The notes beneath the pieces are model-generated. The model did not search any database. It had not been told where the DNA came from and was given only the letters and a program-made list of their open reading frames with translations. A program made the position numbers and the translations under genes. A stretch of 64,000 bases of DNA from Drechslerella dactyloides (lineage: Eukaryota; Ascomycota; Orbiliomycetes; Orbiliales; Orbiliaceae): contig JAGTWJ010000007.1 of the NCBI GenBank assembly GCA_020064725.1, positions 1,488,001 through 1,552,000 on the forward strand. The letters run 5' to 3'. Positions 1 to 11,533 of this stretch are shown piece after piece. The stretch's first letter is position 1. Each line of letters opens with the position of its first letter.

Positions 1-329
1 CTTGAGGCTTGTTGTTTAAGGTTGTCTTTGTGCGATGCGATAGCCCGGTTTTGTAGGACGAGACATCCTGGCCCGGTTACACCATCCGACTTTACTTTGA
101 GACCCTGTTGCAAGTTGCACCATTTCCGTATTCTTCCTGAAATTATCCCTTTTGAGCATTCTTTGCATAATCTTACCGTTATCTCATGGTCCTACCAACA
201 AACTATCTTGTTATTGCATTTTTTTATCATTCCGATTTATCATTTTCTCGATATTTGCGAATGCTGTTGCGGGCGTCTCAGGCGTTTTTCGCAAAGCTAC
301 ATTATCGCTTCGATTGAAGCTATCCTTCT

Positions 330-675
330 ACTATCCTTTCTCTATCATTCTGCTATCCTTACTATCATTCTATTATCCTTATTATCCTTCCGATATCCTT
401 TATTATCCTTCCAATATCCTTTTTATCTTTCTATATTCTTCCACGTCCCGTGAGCCGGGTTGCCGTACTTTGTCACTAAGGGGTGGCATTCTGGTCCGCG
501 AGACGGTATTCTTACTTTATTCTTCTCATATCCTTCGATATCATTCTACTATCATTCATATCCTTCTATTATCATTCATATCCTTCCACTATTCTTCCAA
601 TATCCTTTTTATCATCACTCAATTATCCTTCCATTATCATTCATATCCTTCTACTATTCTTCTACTATCCTTGCC
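330..675. repeat. Imperfect pyrimidine-rich tandem repeat (TATCCTTC/TATCATTC)
   Basis: Units of 7-9 bases such as CTATCCTT, TATCATTC and ATATCCTTC follow one another with small changes. The block is broken around 430-530 by non-repeat sequence. Open frames here only read the repeat and are not genes. Confidence 0.7.
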
Positions 676-1440
676 GTTGACGCTGTGTAATAATTGGCTG
701 TCCTTGCCGGACAGCACAATTGCGTCAGTCATTACCATCCCTCTCGATTTTTGAATTCATGAACTGTCTTGCGAAGCCGTATATATCGATCGCTCAGTTT
801 CACGGATGTAAGATGGCACGATTGCGTTGGTCTGAACTTCTCGCTGGAACTTGTTGGATTCGCATTCTTTGCATGCAGATCTGTGTAACGGGTGTCTGGT
901 GGCGTATATTTCCTACTTCTTGTAACTGCAGATCGATTGTCCTTTTTTCCCTCTTCTGCAATGTTGCATTCTGGAGTGTTATTGCACGCACTTGTCTGAA
1001 TCTTCCGAGAGCCTTTCGGGAGTGTGCATTTATGCTTGATTTCCATTCCTGTCATTGTAAGACCGGGAGTGCTGCTTCCGCACTACCTCCGAAATGCTGT
1101 ACTTTGTTACTATTATTCTCGACATCACATCCTTTTCATCTCACCCTTCATCATCTGTTTCATTACCTGGCATGCGATCATCCGCTTTATCGTCACTCGC
1201 AATCATCTATTTTACTGTCGGTTATGCATTCACCCATTCTTCTTGCCATCTGCTGCAATTACCCGCGTGACTGTTGCTCACGCGGTCCTACTCTGCTGTC
1301 TCTCCGTCTCACCATCGGATCAAGACCACTTTCGGTCTCGGAGACATTCCCCCCATACAATCCCCATCATTGGTCCCTGCATCGTCCCGCTTTACCCCGC
1401 TCTTGCCGTTCAAGTTTACCCAGCCGCCATAAGTTCCCAA

Positions 1441-1566
1441 GCAATCAAGATTGTCTCAGATGTATCGTGTCGAGAGGTTCTCGCGTAGTCTCGAGGTCTG
1501 AGCGGCTGACTCGGGCGGGTCTAGCCTCGAGACTACCCTCCCGCGAGCAATCAAGGTTGTCTCAGA
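1441..1566. repeat. Pair of 20-bp direct repeats flanking a small inverted-repeat element
   Basis: The 20 bases at 1441-1460 and at 1547-1566 (both starting GCAATCAAG) differ at one position. The 52-bp inverted-repeat element at 1485-1536 lies between them. The repeats end in TTGTCTCAGA, close to the terminal motif of the element family, so they may be element ends in direct order. Confidence 0.6.
1485..1536. mobile_element. Miniature inverted-repeat element, GTAGTCTCGAGG type
   Basis: It begins GTAGTCTCGAGG and ends CCTCGAGACTAC, exact inverted copies 12 bases long around a core of 28 bases. The flanking octamers (1477-1484 and 1537-1544) match at only 5 of 8 positions, so the insertion is old or the boundaries are slightly different. 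Confidence 0.5.
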
Positions 1567-2067
1567 GGTGCATATAGCCGCTGGATATTGCGAGATGCAG
1601 TCTTCCTCAGACTTGCACGGAACGACCGCTGCGAGGTGCCGTCAGCTGTATTCTCCTGTATGACGATCATCTTGGGGGCAAACACGGCAGACTGCATGAT
1701 CTTGCGGGCCGGTCTTTTGCCTTTTCTCGGCGAGCCCGCAGACGTGCCACGTTCTCCGTCTTTGCATTTGGATTGTCTCACAAGCTAGCCTGCTGTCCGT
1801 GAGTCTGCGAAGCACGCGAGTTGGAGGACGGCGTTCGGTGCACGAGACCATATTTGCGGTGTCTGACTATCGAGTCGTTCTGAACCTGATACATTTGGTT
1901 GTCTCACAAAGTTGGCTCGATGCTCCTCTGTTCATATTTTTCCCTTCCTTGAATACCAGCCTTCTCCCTTGTCCACCGGTCTGGCACCCGTGAATATACC
2001 CCTCTCCTTGTCTATCACACTCGTTATTTCCTTCCCTCATTACCTGGCGTTACTAGTTGTTCGGCGT

Positions 2068-2287
2068 CAGGGTTCCTTGTCATTTGGCGTCAGGCGTTAC
2101 CTGTTATTCAGGTTTCTTTTCGTTCGGTGGCACGGCTACTAGTCGTTTCGCGGGCTGAAGTTGGACGCTTCTGATTTACGAGACAAGTTATTTGTCTTTC
2201 GGCGTCAGGCGTTACTTGTCCTTTGGCGCCAGACTTTACCTGTTTTCCATGGTTATTTTTCATTCGGCGCCTGGCGTTACTTGTCAT
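2068..2287. repeat. Short dispersed repeat GGCGTCAGGCGTTAC-TTGTC
   Basis: Four variants of GGCGTCAGGCGTTAC followed by CTTGTC or CCTGTT occur at about 2071, 2087, 2200 and 2267, with related GGCGCCAGACTTTACC near 2225. They lie directly upstream of the SET-domain gene, where its missing 5' exon would be expected. Confidence 0.55.
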
Positions 2288-2357
2288 TCCCACGATCTAT
2301 TGCTTGACAGGATCTTGATTTCTTTAACATGAATACTTGCTAAGTCGTTACGCGCAG

Positions 2358-3993
2358 TCGAACGAGGAGATTACATTCATTCCCACGTCCCTCCTCGTGA
2401 ACCTCCACGACACCCCCATCCCCCACTCTTCTCCCGTGGATCACCCCACAACTGTCCACGGCTCGCTCGCCGCCTACATTGCCTCCAAAGCGCGCGACGG
2501 CGGGGATAGCTTCACCGCGATCCTCCCCGCCCTCGCATCATTCCGGGCGTCGATGCCCCTCTTCTGGAGCGCACAGGTGCTCGAGCACTGCTCGCCATGG
2601 GTGCGGACCTTCGCGCTCAAGCAGCAGGCCAAGCTCGCAGCCGACTACGACCGTGCGCAGCGAGTGCACGGCGACGGCGGCGACAGCGGGCTGCGGTTCT
2701 CGCGGGAAGAATTCGAGTGGGGGTGGGCGGTGGTCAATACGCGCACCATCTTCTATCGACCGAAACGGTGGGCGAAAGTGCCCGCTGAAGACTGCATGAC
2801 CATGTGTCCGTTTATCGACTACTACAATCACGACTGGCGGAGCGAGAAGACTGTAAGTGGTATTTTCCGTGGTTGTGTTTTCGACGTGTGTGTGCTGATG
2901 TGTGATGTTGTGTTTTGTGCAGTGCTTGGTGAGCTTCTCGTCCGATGGTCTGCGCGTCACTACGCAAAAGTCCTACGGTAAGTAATTACCAGACTGTGCG
3001 CTTGCGCGATCGTGCGCACTAGCGCAGGTGGATGCGGACGCAGCGGTAGGTGGGTTTCCTTATGTTCGCGCTCTCACGAGGTTGCGTACCACAGGTATAA
3101 GAACCGAGTTGGGCGTTCTTGTACGTGTGGTATGTGACCTCGTGATTGCCTGAATATTTGGAAACTCTCCTTCGGCTGCGCTGTCTTCACTGTATCGTAA
3201 CGTTGAGCGCCTAGTCTGACGGTTTTTTTTTTGGTTCTCGTATACAGCGCCTGGCGAGGAGATATTCGTGACATATGGTGACTACAATAACGACCACTTG
3301 CTCGTCGAGTGTAAGTACTACATCTACATCCTACTGCGTTTACTTGGCTATGATGTTATGATTATGTCTGTAATATTGCTGGGAACTATCGCTAACGGAA
3401 ACATGTACGCTACAGACGGCTTCATGCTCCCGCATCACGGGTTAGACAATGTTAACATTGACGCTTGGGTTCTTCCCAAGCTCTCACCCGCGAAGCAGGA
3501 CATACTCGCAGACCTGTCTTTCCACGGGTATGTCCTTCCTTCCTTCACCCCGCCTCGTGTGCAGAAGATTTTCCATACAGATCCGCTGTCTGACACGATG
3601 GTGGTTGCCACGGTGCCGCTGTGGCAATTCCGGGGTGACGATAGTGCTTATATCCTTGACGCTACCTCTCCATGTTACCGCACGCTGACCGCGCTGCGAC
3701 TGGCTGCCGTCGATGAGGCTCTGCTTCCGCACGAGGGCAAGCCAGGTGGAGAGCGATACGGTGACTTCGTCCGACTGGTGCAGGGGGAGACCGACGAAGA
3801 CGATTATGCGCAGAAGTATCCCGCTGCCGAGGCGCACATGTCAGCGCTGATGGACGGTATTTTGCGCGAAGTACGTGTATCTGCGACAGAGGCGATGGCC
3901 GCGCTGGCGGGTTTGACGACCGAGCCAGGTGCGTCCGCGGCAGCCGAGCGATGGCGACAGGTGATTGCGATTCTAGAGGCAAGACCAACATAA
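2358..3993 (+). CDS. SET-domain lysine methyltransferase (SETD6/Rubisco-LSMT type), 5' end missing
   Basis: Likely protein-lysine N-methyltransferase using S-adenosylmethionine. Exons read as 2358-2852, 2923-2977, 3248-3310 and 3416-3993. GTAAGT donors and CAG acceptors keep the frame throughout, giving 396 residues before TAA. The visible part starts at SNEEITFIPTSLLVN, which matches the second strand of this SET family. It continues with an inserted iSET region (ASFRASMPLFW), then FIDYYNHD (the NH motif that contacts AdoMet), PGEEIFVTYGDYNND and the catalytic-tyrosine region YGFMLPHH. A C-terminal LSMT substrate-binding-like region follows. The first SET strand with its GxG motif is absent: the frame is closed by TAA just upstream and I found no matching exon in the repeats before it. 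It is either 5' truncated or has a distant first exon. It converges with the kinase-like gene, 96 bases apart. The substrate cannot be told from sequence. Confidence 0.8.
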
Positions 3994-4089
3994 CGTGGGT
4001 GAGAAGCAACGGTAGTTTGACGGCACCGATTTTCTTCAACTTAATGTTTCCTGAAGCCAAGGGAAAATATAGGCGAAGACAATGTCAAA

Positions 4090-6650
4090 CTACCGTTGCA
4101 GCCTGTCCACCATCTTGGACGCCTCCCGCAGTTCCTCGCTTTTTGCGGACGCGAACGACGCCTCGTTCGCGTGCGCACGACTGCTCCAAAATCCTTCAAC
4201 AGTCAGGCTATTGCTGAAGTCGATCCAGAACACGTCTTCGCCCCCGTCCAGCGGGTCTACCAGCGCATCTCGAATGTCGTCGTCGTCTGTTGCACCTCCA
4301 GAAGACGCACGAACGGTCGGAACGATCAACACGTTTCGCTTCTTCACATCGCGGTGCAGCACTCCGCGACTGTGGATGAAGGAAAGTCCTTCGATCACCT
4401 TGCGAGCAATTTCCGCGGGGATCGAACGGAAAGAGGAAAGTCGCACACCCGGTACGTATGAGATCAAAATCCCCTTGATCGGTAGAACTCCGTTTCTGGT
4501 CCGGCGGGGCGACATGGCGTGCGTCCGCTGGAGGTGAGGGACCAGCGATGGAGATACCGTCACGGTGGCGTACGCGACAGGCGTGCAGGGCACTGCTGGA
4601 AGCGGCGATTGCAGGAGCGAGTAGCAGGTGCTTTCCGACGAGAAGAAGGCGTTCGCTTGGTCGCGGTCGGGAGAGCGATGGCAATGGCTGGCTACGGCCT
4701 TGGGGTTCGGGCGGGGGGCGAACCGGAACTGTGGTTTTTTTGGCGTTGGCAGGTAAGTATGCGTTTGGTCTTGTTGTTTGGGAGCTTTCTCTCTTTCTCT
4801 TGCTCGCGGTGCCGATTGGCACATTAGGGGGGTTTGAGCCTGCTTCTTGTACATACTTTGGGACCAGACGCGGTGGCGTCTGGCGGCTGGCGTTTGGGGC
4901 GTTCCGGAGGGGGAGGGGGAGGAGGGGGTGCCCTGTCCTGCTGCGCTTTCGAGCAGTACGCCTTGGAGGTGGTCTATTCGGACCGGGGATTCATGCGCCA
5001 GCATGGGTGCTCGCGGCTGCGCGGTGACTCTGGTGGAGCGAGCGAGGCCGTCGCGGCTCAGGGCATGCAAGTTGGCGGACGGATCCCAGGTGTGGACAGT
5101 CCACCTGTTTCTGTGCTTGGAGCGAGGACGCATTCGGGGCTAGTGCATGTATGTGTATGTATGTGTATATATGTGGAATGGTGTTTTAAAAGAAGTGTAG
5201 TTTTAAAAAAAGATAGCGTATGTATAATATGGTGTATGTAATGGTAGTACTTTGGTGGATGGAATGCAACTTGGGGTCTTCTCAAGCGACGAGCGCGGCG
5301 GGTTTATCAGTGCAAGAGCCGTCTGGCGGATTGCTATCAGACCATCATGGAGCATCACAGCCGCAGGTCTGTCTTTGGCAGCCAGCGTGCGCAGAGTCCA
5401 CGGAGAAGCCTGGGCAGCGTGGGAGGACTTCCCCTCGTACGTAATGAGATTGCGTGCGCGAATTCAGTTCAGCTCTCCAATCTTGCTGTCAATGCTGCTG
5501 TTGTCTCGGGTGCGCTGATTTCCGAGACACCAACAGATAGACAGAGATAGGTAATGGCCAAATTGCAGTTATCTTGCTGCAGCATAATGTTGGATAGAAG
5601 GGAAGGGATGTCATGGATGTCATGGATGTCAATGTTGGATGAAAGACAGCTGTCGTGCATGCATACTCTCAGACTCTCAGACTCTTTCGAAAGTAGGAGC
5701 GTGAGTGTGCGTCTGTGTGCATGAATGTTGGTGTCTCAGTCCGTGGCTGATTCGCACGGCACAGAGATCCGTCCCTAGAGACGAACCGTCCGTCGTCTCG
5801 AGCGAGCGAGCGAGGGATGCATGGAAGGGAGGTGCCGGGTGGAGTCGACGGAAGACTTGGCTGATTGTCGAGGATTGTCTCTACCTGGTCGAGGGTACCT
5901 CACTTGTACCGTGTACGAAAACTCACGAAAACACCACCAAAAGAGTACCGATTCTTTCATTTCCGCGGCGCCCCGAGCGTTCCAACTTGCAGGAGGACAG
6001 ACAGGAAAAGCTGCATGTGCAGCATGCAATGCAGTTGGAATGTAAGCTGCAAGTGCGAGTGCAACTGCAACATCAACATTCCTCGACAGGCGCCTGAAGG
6101 CTGCCTGCCGCCTGCCTGCATGCCTGCTTGCCTGCTTGCCATAACGTTACGACGAGATAGCAAACTCCAGCATGCAAGTATGCCGGGGTGCGGTACCGAT
6201 TGGATGAACGAAAATGAAATGAAAGGAAGTGATAGCGCTTTGATTGTCATGTTGGTTGGGAATACGTGTGCGTGTATGCGGAGCGCTCGCACCGCGACGC
6301 TGCATGAACGAAGGTTGGTTGCACAAGTTGATCATGCAGCTGAGCTGCGTGTGAAAGGTTTTCTTTTGAACGAAAAAAAACAGGGTTTATGCTGTTGGAA
6401 TGGAAAGCGGTGGAAAGAACGAATGAATGAAAGCCAATGGGAATGAACTTACGAGTTTGAGGACGGCTGGCGTGGGGGAGGGAATTGTGGATGGGAGGGT
6501 GGTGAGCTTGAAGACGACGCTGTGGCCGCCATGGTCGAGTTGGGCGCCTGTGAGGGACTCTGGTGTGATCCCCAGCTCGTCCGTTGTGTAGTCTGGGAAG
6601 GATGGTGTGGGTGCTGCTTCGAGAGCGGTGTCTGTGTTTTCGAGAGACAT
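4090..6650 (-). CDS. Small protein-kinase-like protein (fungal, atypical DFS)
   Basis: Two exons on the minus strand: 6453-6650 (ATG at 6650, 66 codons, donor GTAAGT) and 4090-4728 (212 codons plus stop). Both are in phase 0, so the join gives 278 residues. Exon 1 has a glycine-loop-like HGGHSVVFKL and ends PAVLKL, as in a VAxK-type strand. Exon 2 holds ESTCYSLL (helix C region), a hinge-like GILISYVPGV, then the catalytic loop LHRDVKKRNVLI near residue 189 and WIDFSNS near residue 234, where the usual DFG is DFS. This resembles the short kinase-like genes common in filamentous fungi. The implied intron is 1,724 nt, far longer than others here. Its acceptor (ACCACAG) lacks a good pyrimidine tract, so an extra exon or a wrong acceptor is possible. 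The intron contains microsatellites and a small inverted repeat at 5508-5536. Confidence 0.6.
4729..6452 (-). other. Unusually long intron or split region of the kinase-like gene
   Basis: No recognisable coding exon is visible in this stretch. It contains (TG)n-like sequence near 5145-5175, an ATGTCATGG triplet repeat at 5607-5630, a TGCCTGCC repeat at about 6107-6140 and a CTGTTG..TCTCGG hairpin at 5508-5536. The open frames here look random. Confidence 0.4.
5508..5536. mobile_element. Possible minimal GTCTCG inverted-repeat element
   Basis: CTGTTGTCTCGG at the left is mirrored by CCGAGACACCAACAG at the right, with about 10 bases between them. The ends share the GTCTCG core of the element family. 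No convincing flanking duplication is visible. Confidence 0.35.
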
Positions 6651-7515
6651 GGCTGAAGATGTTGTGTGTGTATGTTGTTTCGAGTGACGGTGAAGTTGAA
6701 GATGAAGATGAAGATGAAGTTGATATCGATATTGCGAGATGGGATTAAATAATGGAGTCAGACTGTGAGTCGTATTCCAGCGGTGCGGTTTGGCAGCCTG
6801 CGCTTGTCTCGTAAACCAATTCCCGGAAATGTATGGCTGTAGCTTTACCATTTTCCCGTCTGCCGGCTGCGTTGCTTTCAGCGATCCCACACCGTCTCGT
6901 TGCCGAGGGAGACGCTGTGCGAACAAAGGCGTGTACACGCAGTGCGGTCGGCAGACGCAAGCTACGACACTATGACCGCGCATTTTACGGTCGGCTTTGA
7001 CGTCGATTTGTGCAGTATCTACTGGGCTCACACCTCGTGCTTCCCTGGCATCTTTTCCGCGGTTTATCCACGGTCTCTTCGCGGAAACGTTGTGTGTGGT
7101 CCATGGTGCCGCCAGCGAGCGGCGGTAGCGAGATCGAATGTGTTGCTGCATTTGTGCGTGTTGTGCGTCTCGCGCGTTTGCTGCGTTTGTTCCGAGCTAG
7201 TGTTTGCCCCTTTCTCCAAGGAATTTCCGTATTCGGAGTACGCTTTCCATACAGGGCAACCCCTACGAACAAACGCACCGTAACGCACACAACACACGCG
7301 CATTTCTCCCCTATTACCGCATCCGAGACGACGATGCTCTGCTTTGTTAAGCGCGCGGCTTCAATTCACAGTTACATAATCTGTACTTCGCTCTAAAGCT
7401 AGTCGTTCGTACTTTGCAAGTGTGATCGTGCGCGTATATATGCGATTCCGTGCGCGTTATAGCTGGTGAACGCAACGCGTCCAACATAGTTGAGTCTGTC
7501 TCTTGACTGGAAAAT

Positions 7516-7585
7516 TCTCTGAGCATTCGAGCATTCGACGTTTTCTCTGAACATTCGAGCATTCGACATATTTTCTGAACATACG
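7516..7585. repeat. Tandem duplication of about 33 bp (GAGCATTCGA core)
   Basis: The sequence GAACATTCGAGCATTCGACR-TTTTCT occurs twice in a row with small differences, and a third partial unit follows. Nothing suggests coding. Confidence 0.5.
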
Positions 7586-10500
7586 AGCTTTCCTGTAAAG
7601 CCGACACCCGCCTCAACGCCACACTTATTTAGGTGCACGGTGGCTTTACAAGACCCACCTTCGACTCCGTTGCTATACGATCCATGCCGGCGTAGAAGAC
7701 AGAGCTGTGTAACACGTACACAAAGTTTCAAGGAAGGCCATTTCTGCTCGATTGACGAGGCCATTTTAACTATATATGTGGCAAGTCTCGACACCAGACT
7801 TGCCTGCGTTGGCCACAAAGTGGCTGCCAGCGAGTAAACAAGATTGAGCCATGGTGACGTGAACGGTGCCGCCTAAAACCGAGATGCGTTCTGGCTGCTA
7901 GCATGTTTGTGAGACTAGTATACAGCGCAGTTGATGCCGGACGCCAGCTCGCTGTTGCGAAAACCGCTCGTCCGCAGCGCAAGTTGGCATTGAATCAAAG
8001 AGCCACTCAGGCAGACAATGCACTTGGACTACTCAGCAGTGGGAAATACAAGCACAGACACAAACGTCTTGCGATCAGGGACCTTACATGAGTGAGCAGG
8101 TAGTAGGCATAGAGGCACCGACTGTAAAACGTATACAGTCGACTGCAAATGGAACGGAATGTAAGTTTCATTATTTGTCTTGTTAACCCGACACCTACAT
8201 GGGCCCAGCATCTGGTTTACGAGTCAATCCGACACTGGTAAAGCCTTCGTTGCCAGGCTTTGCCAGTGCTCGGACTGCGTAAACCAGTGTTGCCGTCTCT
8301 GAGACTAAGCGTTGCCAGGTTTTTTTAGTGTCGAGAAGACTGGTCAACGATGATGTTATAAGCCACAGTGGCGAGGAAAGGTTTGGTTTATGACCAAAGC
8401 CACAGGTTTCTGGAAGAATACAACATATTCTACTTGTAGAATCCCTTCTGCTGTGAGACGCTCCCGTCCAATTTAGTGCACTATACCGCCGTGCAATTTC
8501 CTCCATCTAAACCAAAATTCAACATAAGTTTCCCTGCATTTGGCAAATATGCGGGTGGATTTCGCCGGACGGACTGTTGCTTGGCTTAGATGGGCTCCAC
8601 AGATCATGGGCAACGATAAGCCCTGGAGGATCAGTCTTCGAAAGTAAGAACACGAAATCAATACTTGCTAGCGCGAAAGGCCGGGGCGAGTCTTCATTGT
8701 GGATGCAATCCGCAGGAACGACCATGCCTGTGTCCTGTCTTTGAGCTCAGGGATTGACAAGACCTGGGTTAATGCCAGTCAAAGCGTGAGACCAGGCTTA
8801 CCAGAGACCAACTGATGTTCGAGCGTTAACGCGTTCTGCTTATTGGCGGCAACGCACCTACATGTCGACGAAACTATCGACATATCGGTACGACGAGATA
8901 GATGAATTGGCAAAGATGATGACAAAATCTCCTTCCTTCCAGTATAAAGAGTTTCCCTTTCTGTATAAGACTATGTGGTACACATGACGTGCTCAATAGA
9001 GCTCGCTTCCTGATATACGTACGTGGACGATCCCGCTGGAAGCACACTGTGCGCCGTAACAGAAGGACAGCAGCGAGCGACATAGAAATGCCTCTGTCGT
9101 AATCTTCTATTCTCAAAGAACCTTTCTACAGCTAATTAATCATCCCCGTTACAGCAAATGTCGGTGGCAACGGAGCTCAGATGCTGAAGGTAACGTCGAA
9201 CGTACGTTGTTTGCCAAACGTCATGTTATCACTAGAGAGCTGCTGAAGATTCTTCGTCTCGGGGAATTATTAACGGCAACCTCCATATGTACCACACCCT
9301 CGACCCTGGCACCCGTTTTCGGAGGTTTTCTTAAAAAATACTTACGCGGCCGTCAAGCAAGCGGATTGTGACACCGAACAATTGAACTTTAATCAGACAG
9401 CGCAGAGCGCGCCTACACTTCGTGCGATCTGGTTTACGAGACCAGCACAGCGTACGTTCACGACGCATTTCAATATGCGAAAAACCTAGACCAAAATATA
9501 ATATCGGCGTAGTTTACATCGTGAACCAGACGCACAAAGTGCAGGTGCACGTCCGTGCAATGATTAATGCATATTTATTGACCGTGTGTGTATCCGTGCA
9601 AAATGTACGTCCACGAAGCACGCCATCGTGATTGACAGCGGGACCGATATACCGGTATGCGTGTCGTACACTTAATCTTGAGGCCAAACTTGCCTGTGTG
9701 CTGGCTGTTACGCGGCTGTCCTGCGTCGTGAACTCAATATACTGACGGACTTGCCGCTATGCTATGGGTGTGTACTAATCTCATGCTCACAAGATTGACT
9801 TTGTGCACACGGGATTGACGTGTATAATGTGCACAAAAGCCTTGCAATGGATGACCTTCGTCGTCGCAGTTTGGTTTACGAGACAAGGTGGTGATGGTCC
9901 CGCAAGCCAAACCCATTATAGAAGGTGCGGCTTGGCTCACAAGACCAAGTACCTAGGTATGGGCAGTGTTTATCAAGTTGACCTTTTTGGGCGCTCCACA
10001 GTCGGATGAATAGTAATAGAGGTACGCGAGACGGCGTCGCTATATCCGCAATGCTAATCCGAACCCAGTGTTAATTGCGGTCCAGAACGTTCTAAAGTGA
10101 TGAACCTCGGCGTTAAAGTCCTAATATTTAGAGTTGCACTAAACTTCGACGTCAACGGAGGAATAGTTTCCCGACTTTGGGCCTAATATCCGAAATCTTC
10201 TTCTGAAACATTACTGTCTTGAACCCGATCGGCGTCAGACCTGCATGCGGTATGTTCTCCGTAAGTTTCACGGTTTCGCAGTAAGATTTTTGACGAGAGC
10301 GGGACGAGTTCAGCGACGGCCGCTTGCAGATGGACGATCGTCCCGTGAACGGTGCGGCTACCACGAAGCTAGTTTCGGGAACGCTGACCCTCCGAAGCTT
10401 GTTTGCTTGCTCCCCAATCTTGGAAAGCGGACTTTCCAGTGTCAATCGATATTAACCTTGATGCTATCTGCACTTCGAAGCTTGTTTCCTCGATACAGCC

Positions 10501-11456
10501 ACGAAAGCCGGGCCCCCGATGACAATGACGTCGAACCTTGCTGCTATGCATATCAGCCGGTGGTCCAGCTCCGCTGTCACAGTTCGGTTCTAATTGATGA
10601 GACAGCTGTCCATCTTCAGATGGCGGCTCCAATCTGTGTCTTACGATACGTCCTACGTGGTCTCGCAAGCCAAACCCATACGCTCCAGTCCTACGCAATA
10701 CTTCCCACACGATGGAGAGAGCTCAACGCACGACTTCTTATCCGCCAGCTAGCTTTGTCCTCGTGACGCGATACATAGCTCAATGCCACTCCTAGAACCG
10801 CTTGTCTAGCTCAGTTAGCTAGTCCCAAAATATATCTTGAGAGGAGAGGGTTTGGTGCACCGCTACTAGTCTCGGGGACGCAACCCTCTGAGCTTGCACA
10901 GCTACTTGCCGATCGTTGTATACGTATCAACATAGTATAGCTAGCGCAGGATGTAACTGCGTGGGTTTGGCTTGCGAGACCAGCGTAAGACATACTCCGT
11001 CCAATTTGAGACTGTAACTTTGGTGTATGTCAGACGGTCAGAGCTCAGCGGACGCCCACCCGATTGGTATCGATACACATGTGAACAATAGAATTATTCG
11101 TTGCGATCGATGCTGTGTGTGCCCCATCTATAGTTCGGGGCGTGATGCGGATATGGTTTTTGAGCAGAGAGCTCAGCGGACAACAGCTGATGTAGGCCAA
11201 ATAGTGTAACAATTGGAACTGTGTGGGTTTGGCTTGCGAGACCAGCAACAATCAAGTCAGTGGGCGTATGTCAATGCCGGTCTTGCAAGCCAGAATCTCC
11301 GTAGTCAACGCAAGGAAGAACTTGGTTTGCGAGACCAGGGGTAGTCAAATTTCAGTAATTTCCCGGTGGCTTTTGCCCGATCATGGCGCGGTACAGGTGC
11401 CCAGTTGGCCAGGCGCAATGATACCAATGTAATTATCGCAGCATTGGAGTGAATAT

Positions 11457-11533
11457 TTGTCTCGTAAACCAGATGCCATCCCGGGGCGGCGCCGGCGAAG
11501 GCTACAGGACGGCCGTCTGGCTTGTGAGACAAC
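11457..11533. mobile_element. Miniature inverted-repeat element, TTGTCTCGTAAACCAG type, with 8-bp target duplication
   Basis: The left end TTGTCTCGTAAACCAGA and right end TCTGGCTTGTGAGACAA are inverted copies with three mismatches in 17, around a GC-rich core of about 43 bases. The flanking octamers GTGAATAT (11449-11456) and GTGAATGT (11534-11541) match at 7 of 8 positions, the footprint of an insertion with an 8-bp duplication. There is no coding capacity, so any movement would need a transposase from elsewhere. Confidence 0.75.

Larger units (their letters stand above)
1..2357. other. Repeat-rich stretch with no recognisable gene
   Basis: No protein family is recognisable on either strand here. 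The stretch holds a pyrimidine-rich tract near 330-670, scattered TTGTCTC-type ends of the small inverted-repeat elements described below (for example near 1452, 1558, 1772 and 1899), one paired element at 1485-1536 and a short GGCGTCAGGCGTTAC-type repeat at about 2068-2287. The reading frame of the SET-domain gene downstream is closed by TAA at 2325-2327, so its missing first exon is not contiguous with this sequence. Confidence 0.5.

Noticed and set aside
4519..5143. Plus-strand Gly/Arg-rich frames opposite the kinase-like gene
   Set aside because: They are GC-rich shadows without motifs, although a CAGGTAAGTATG on the plus strand at about 4750 looks like a donor by chance.
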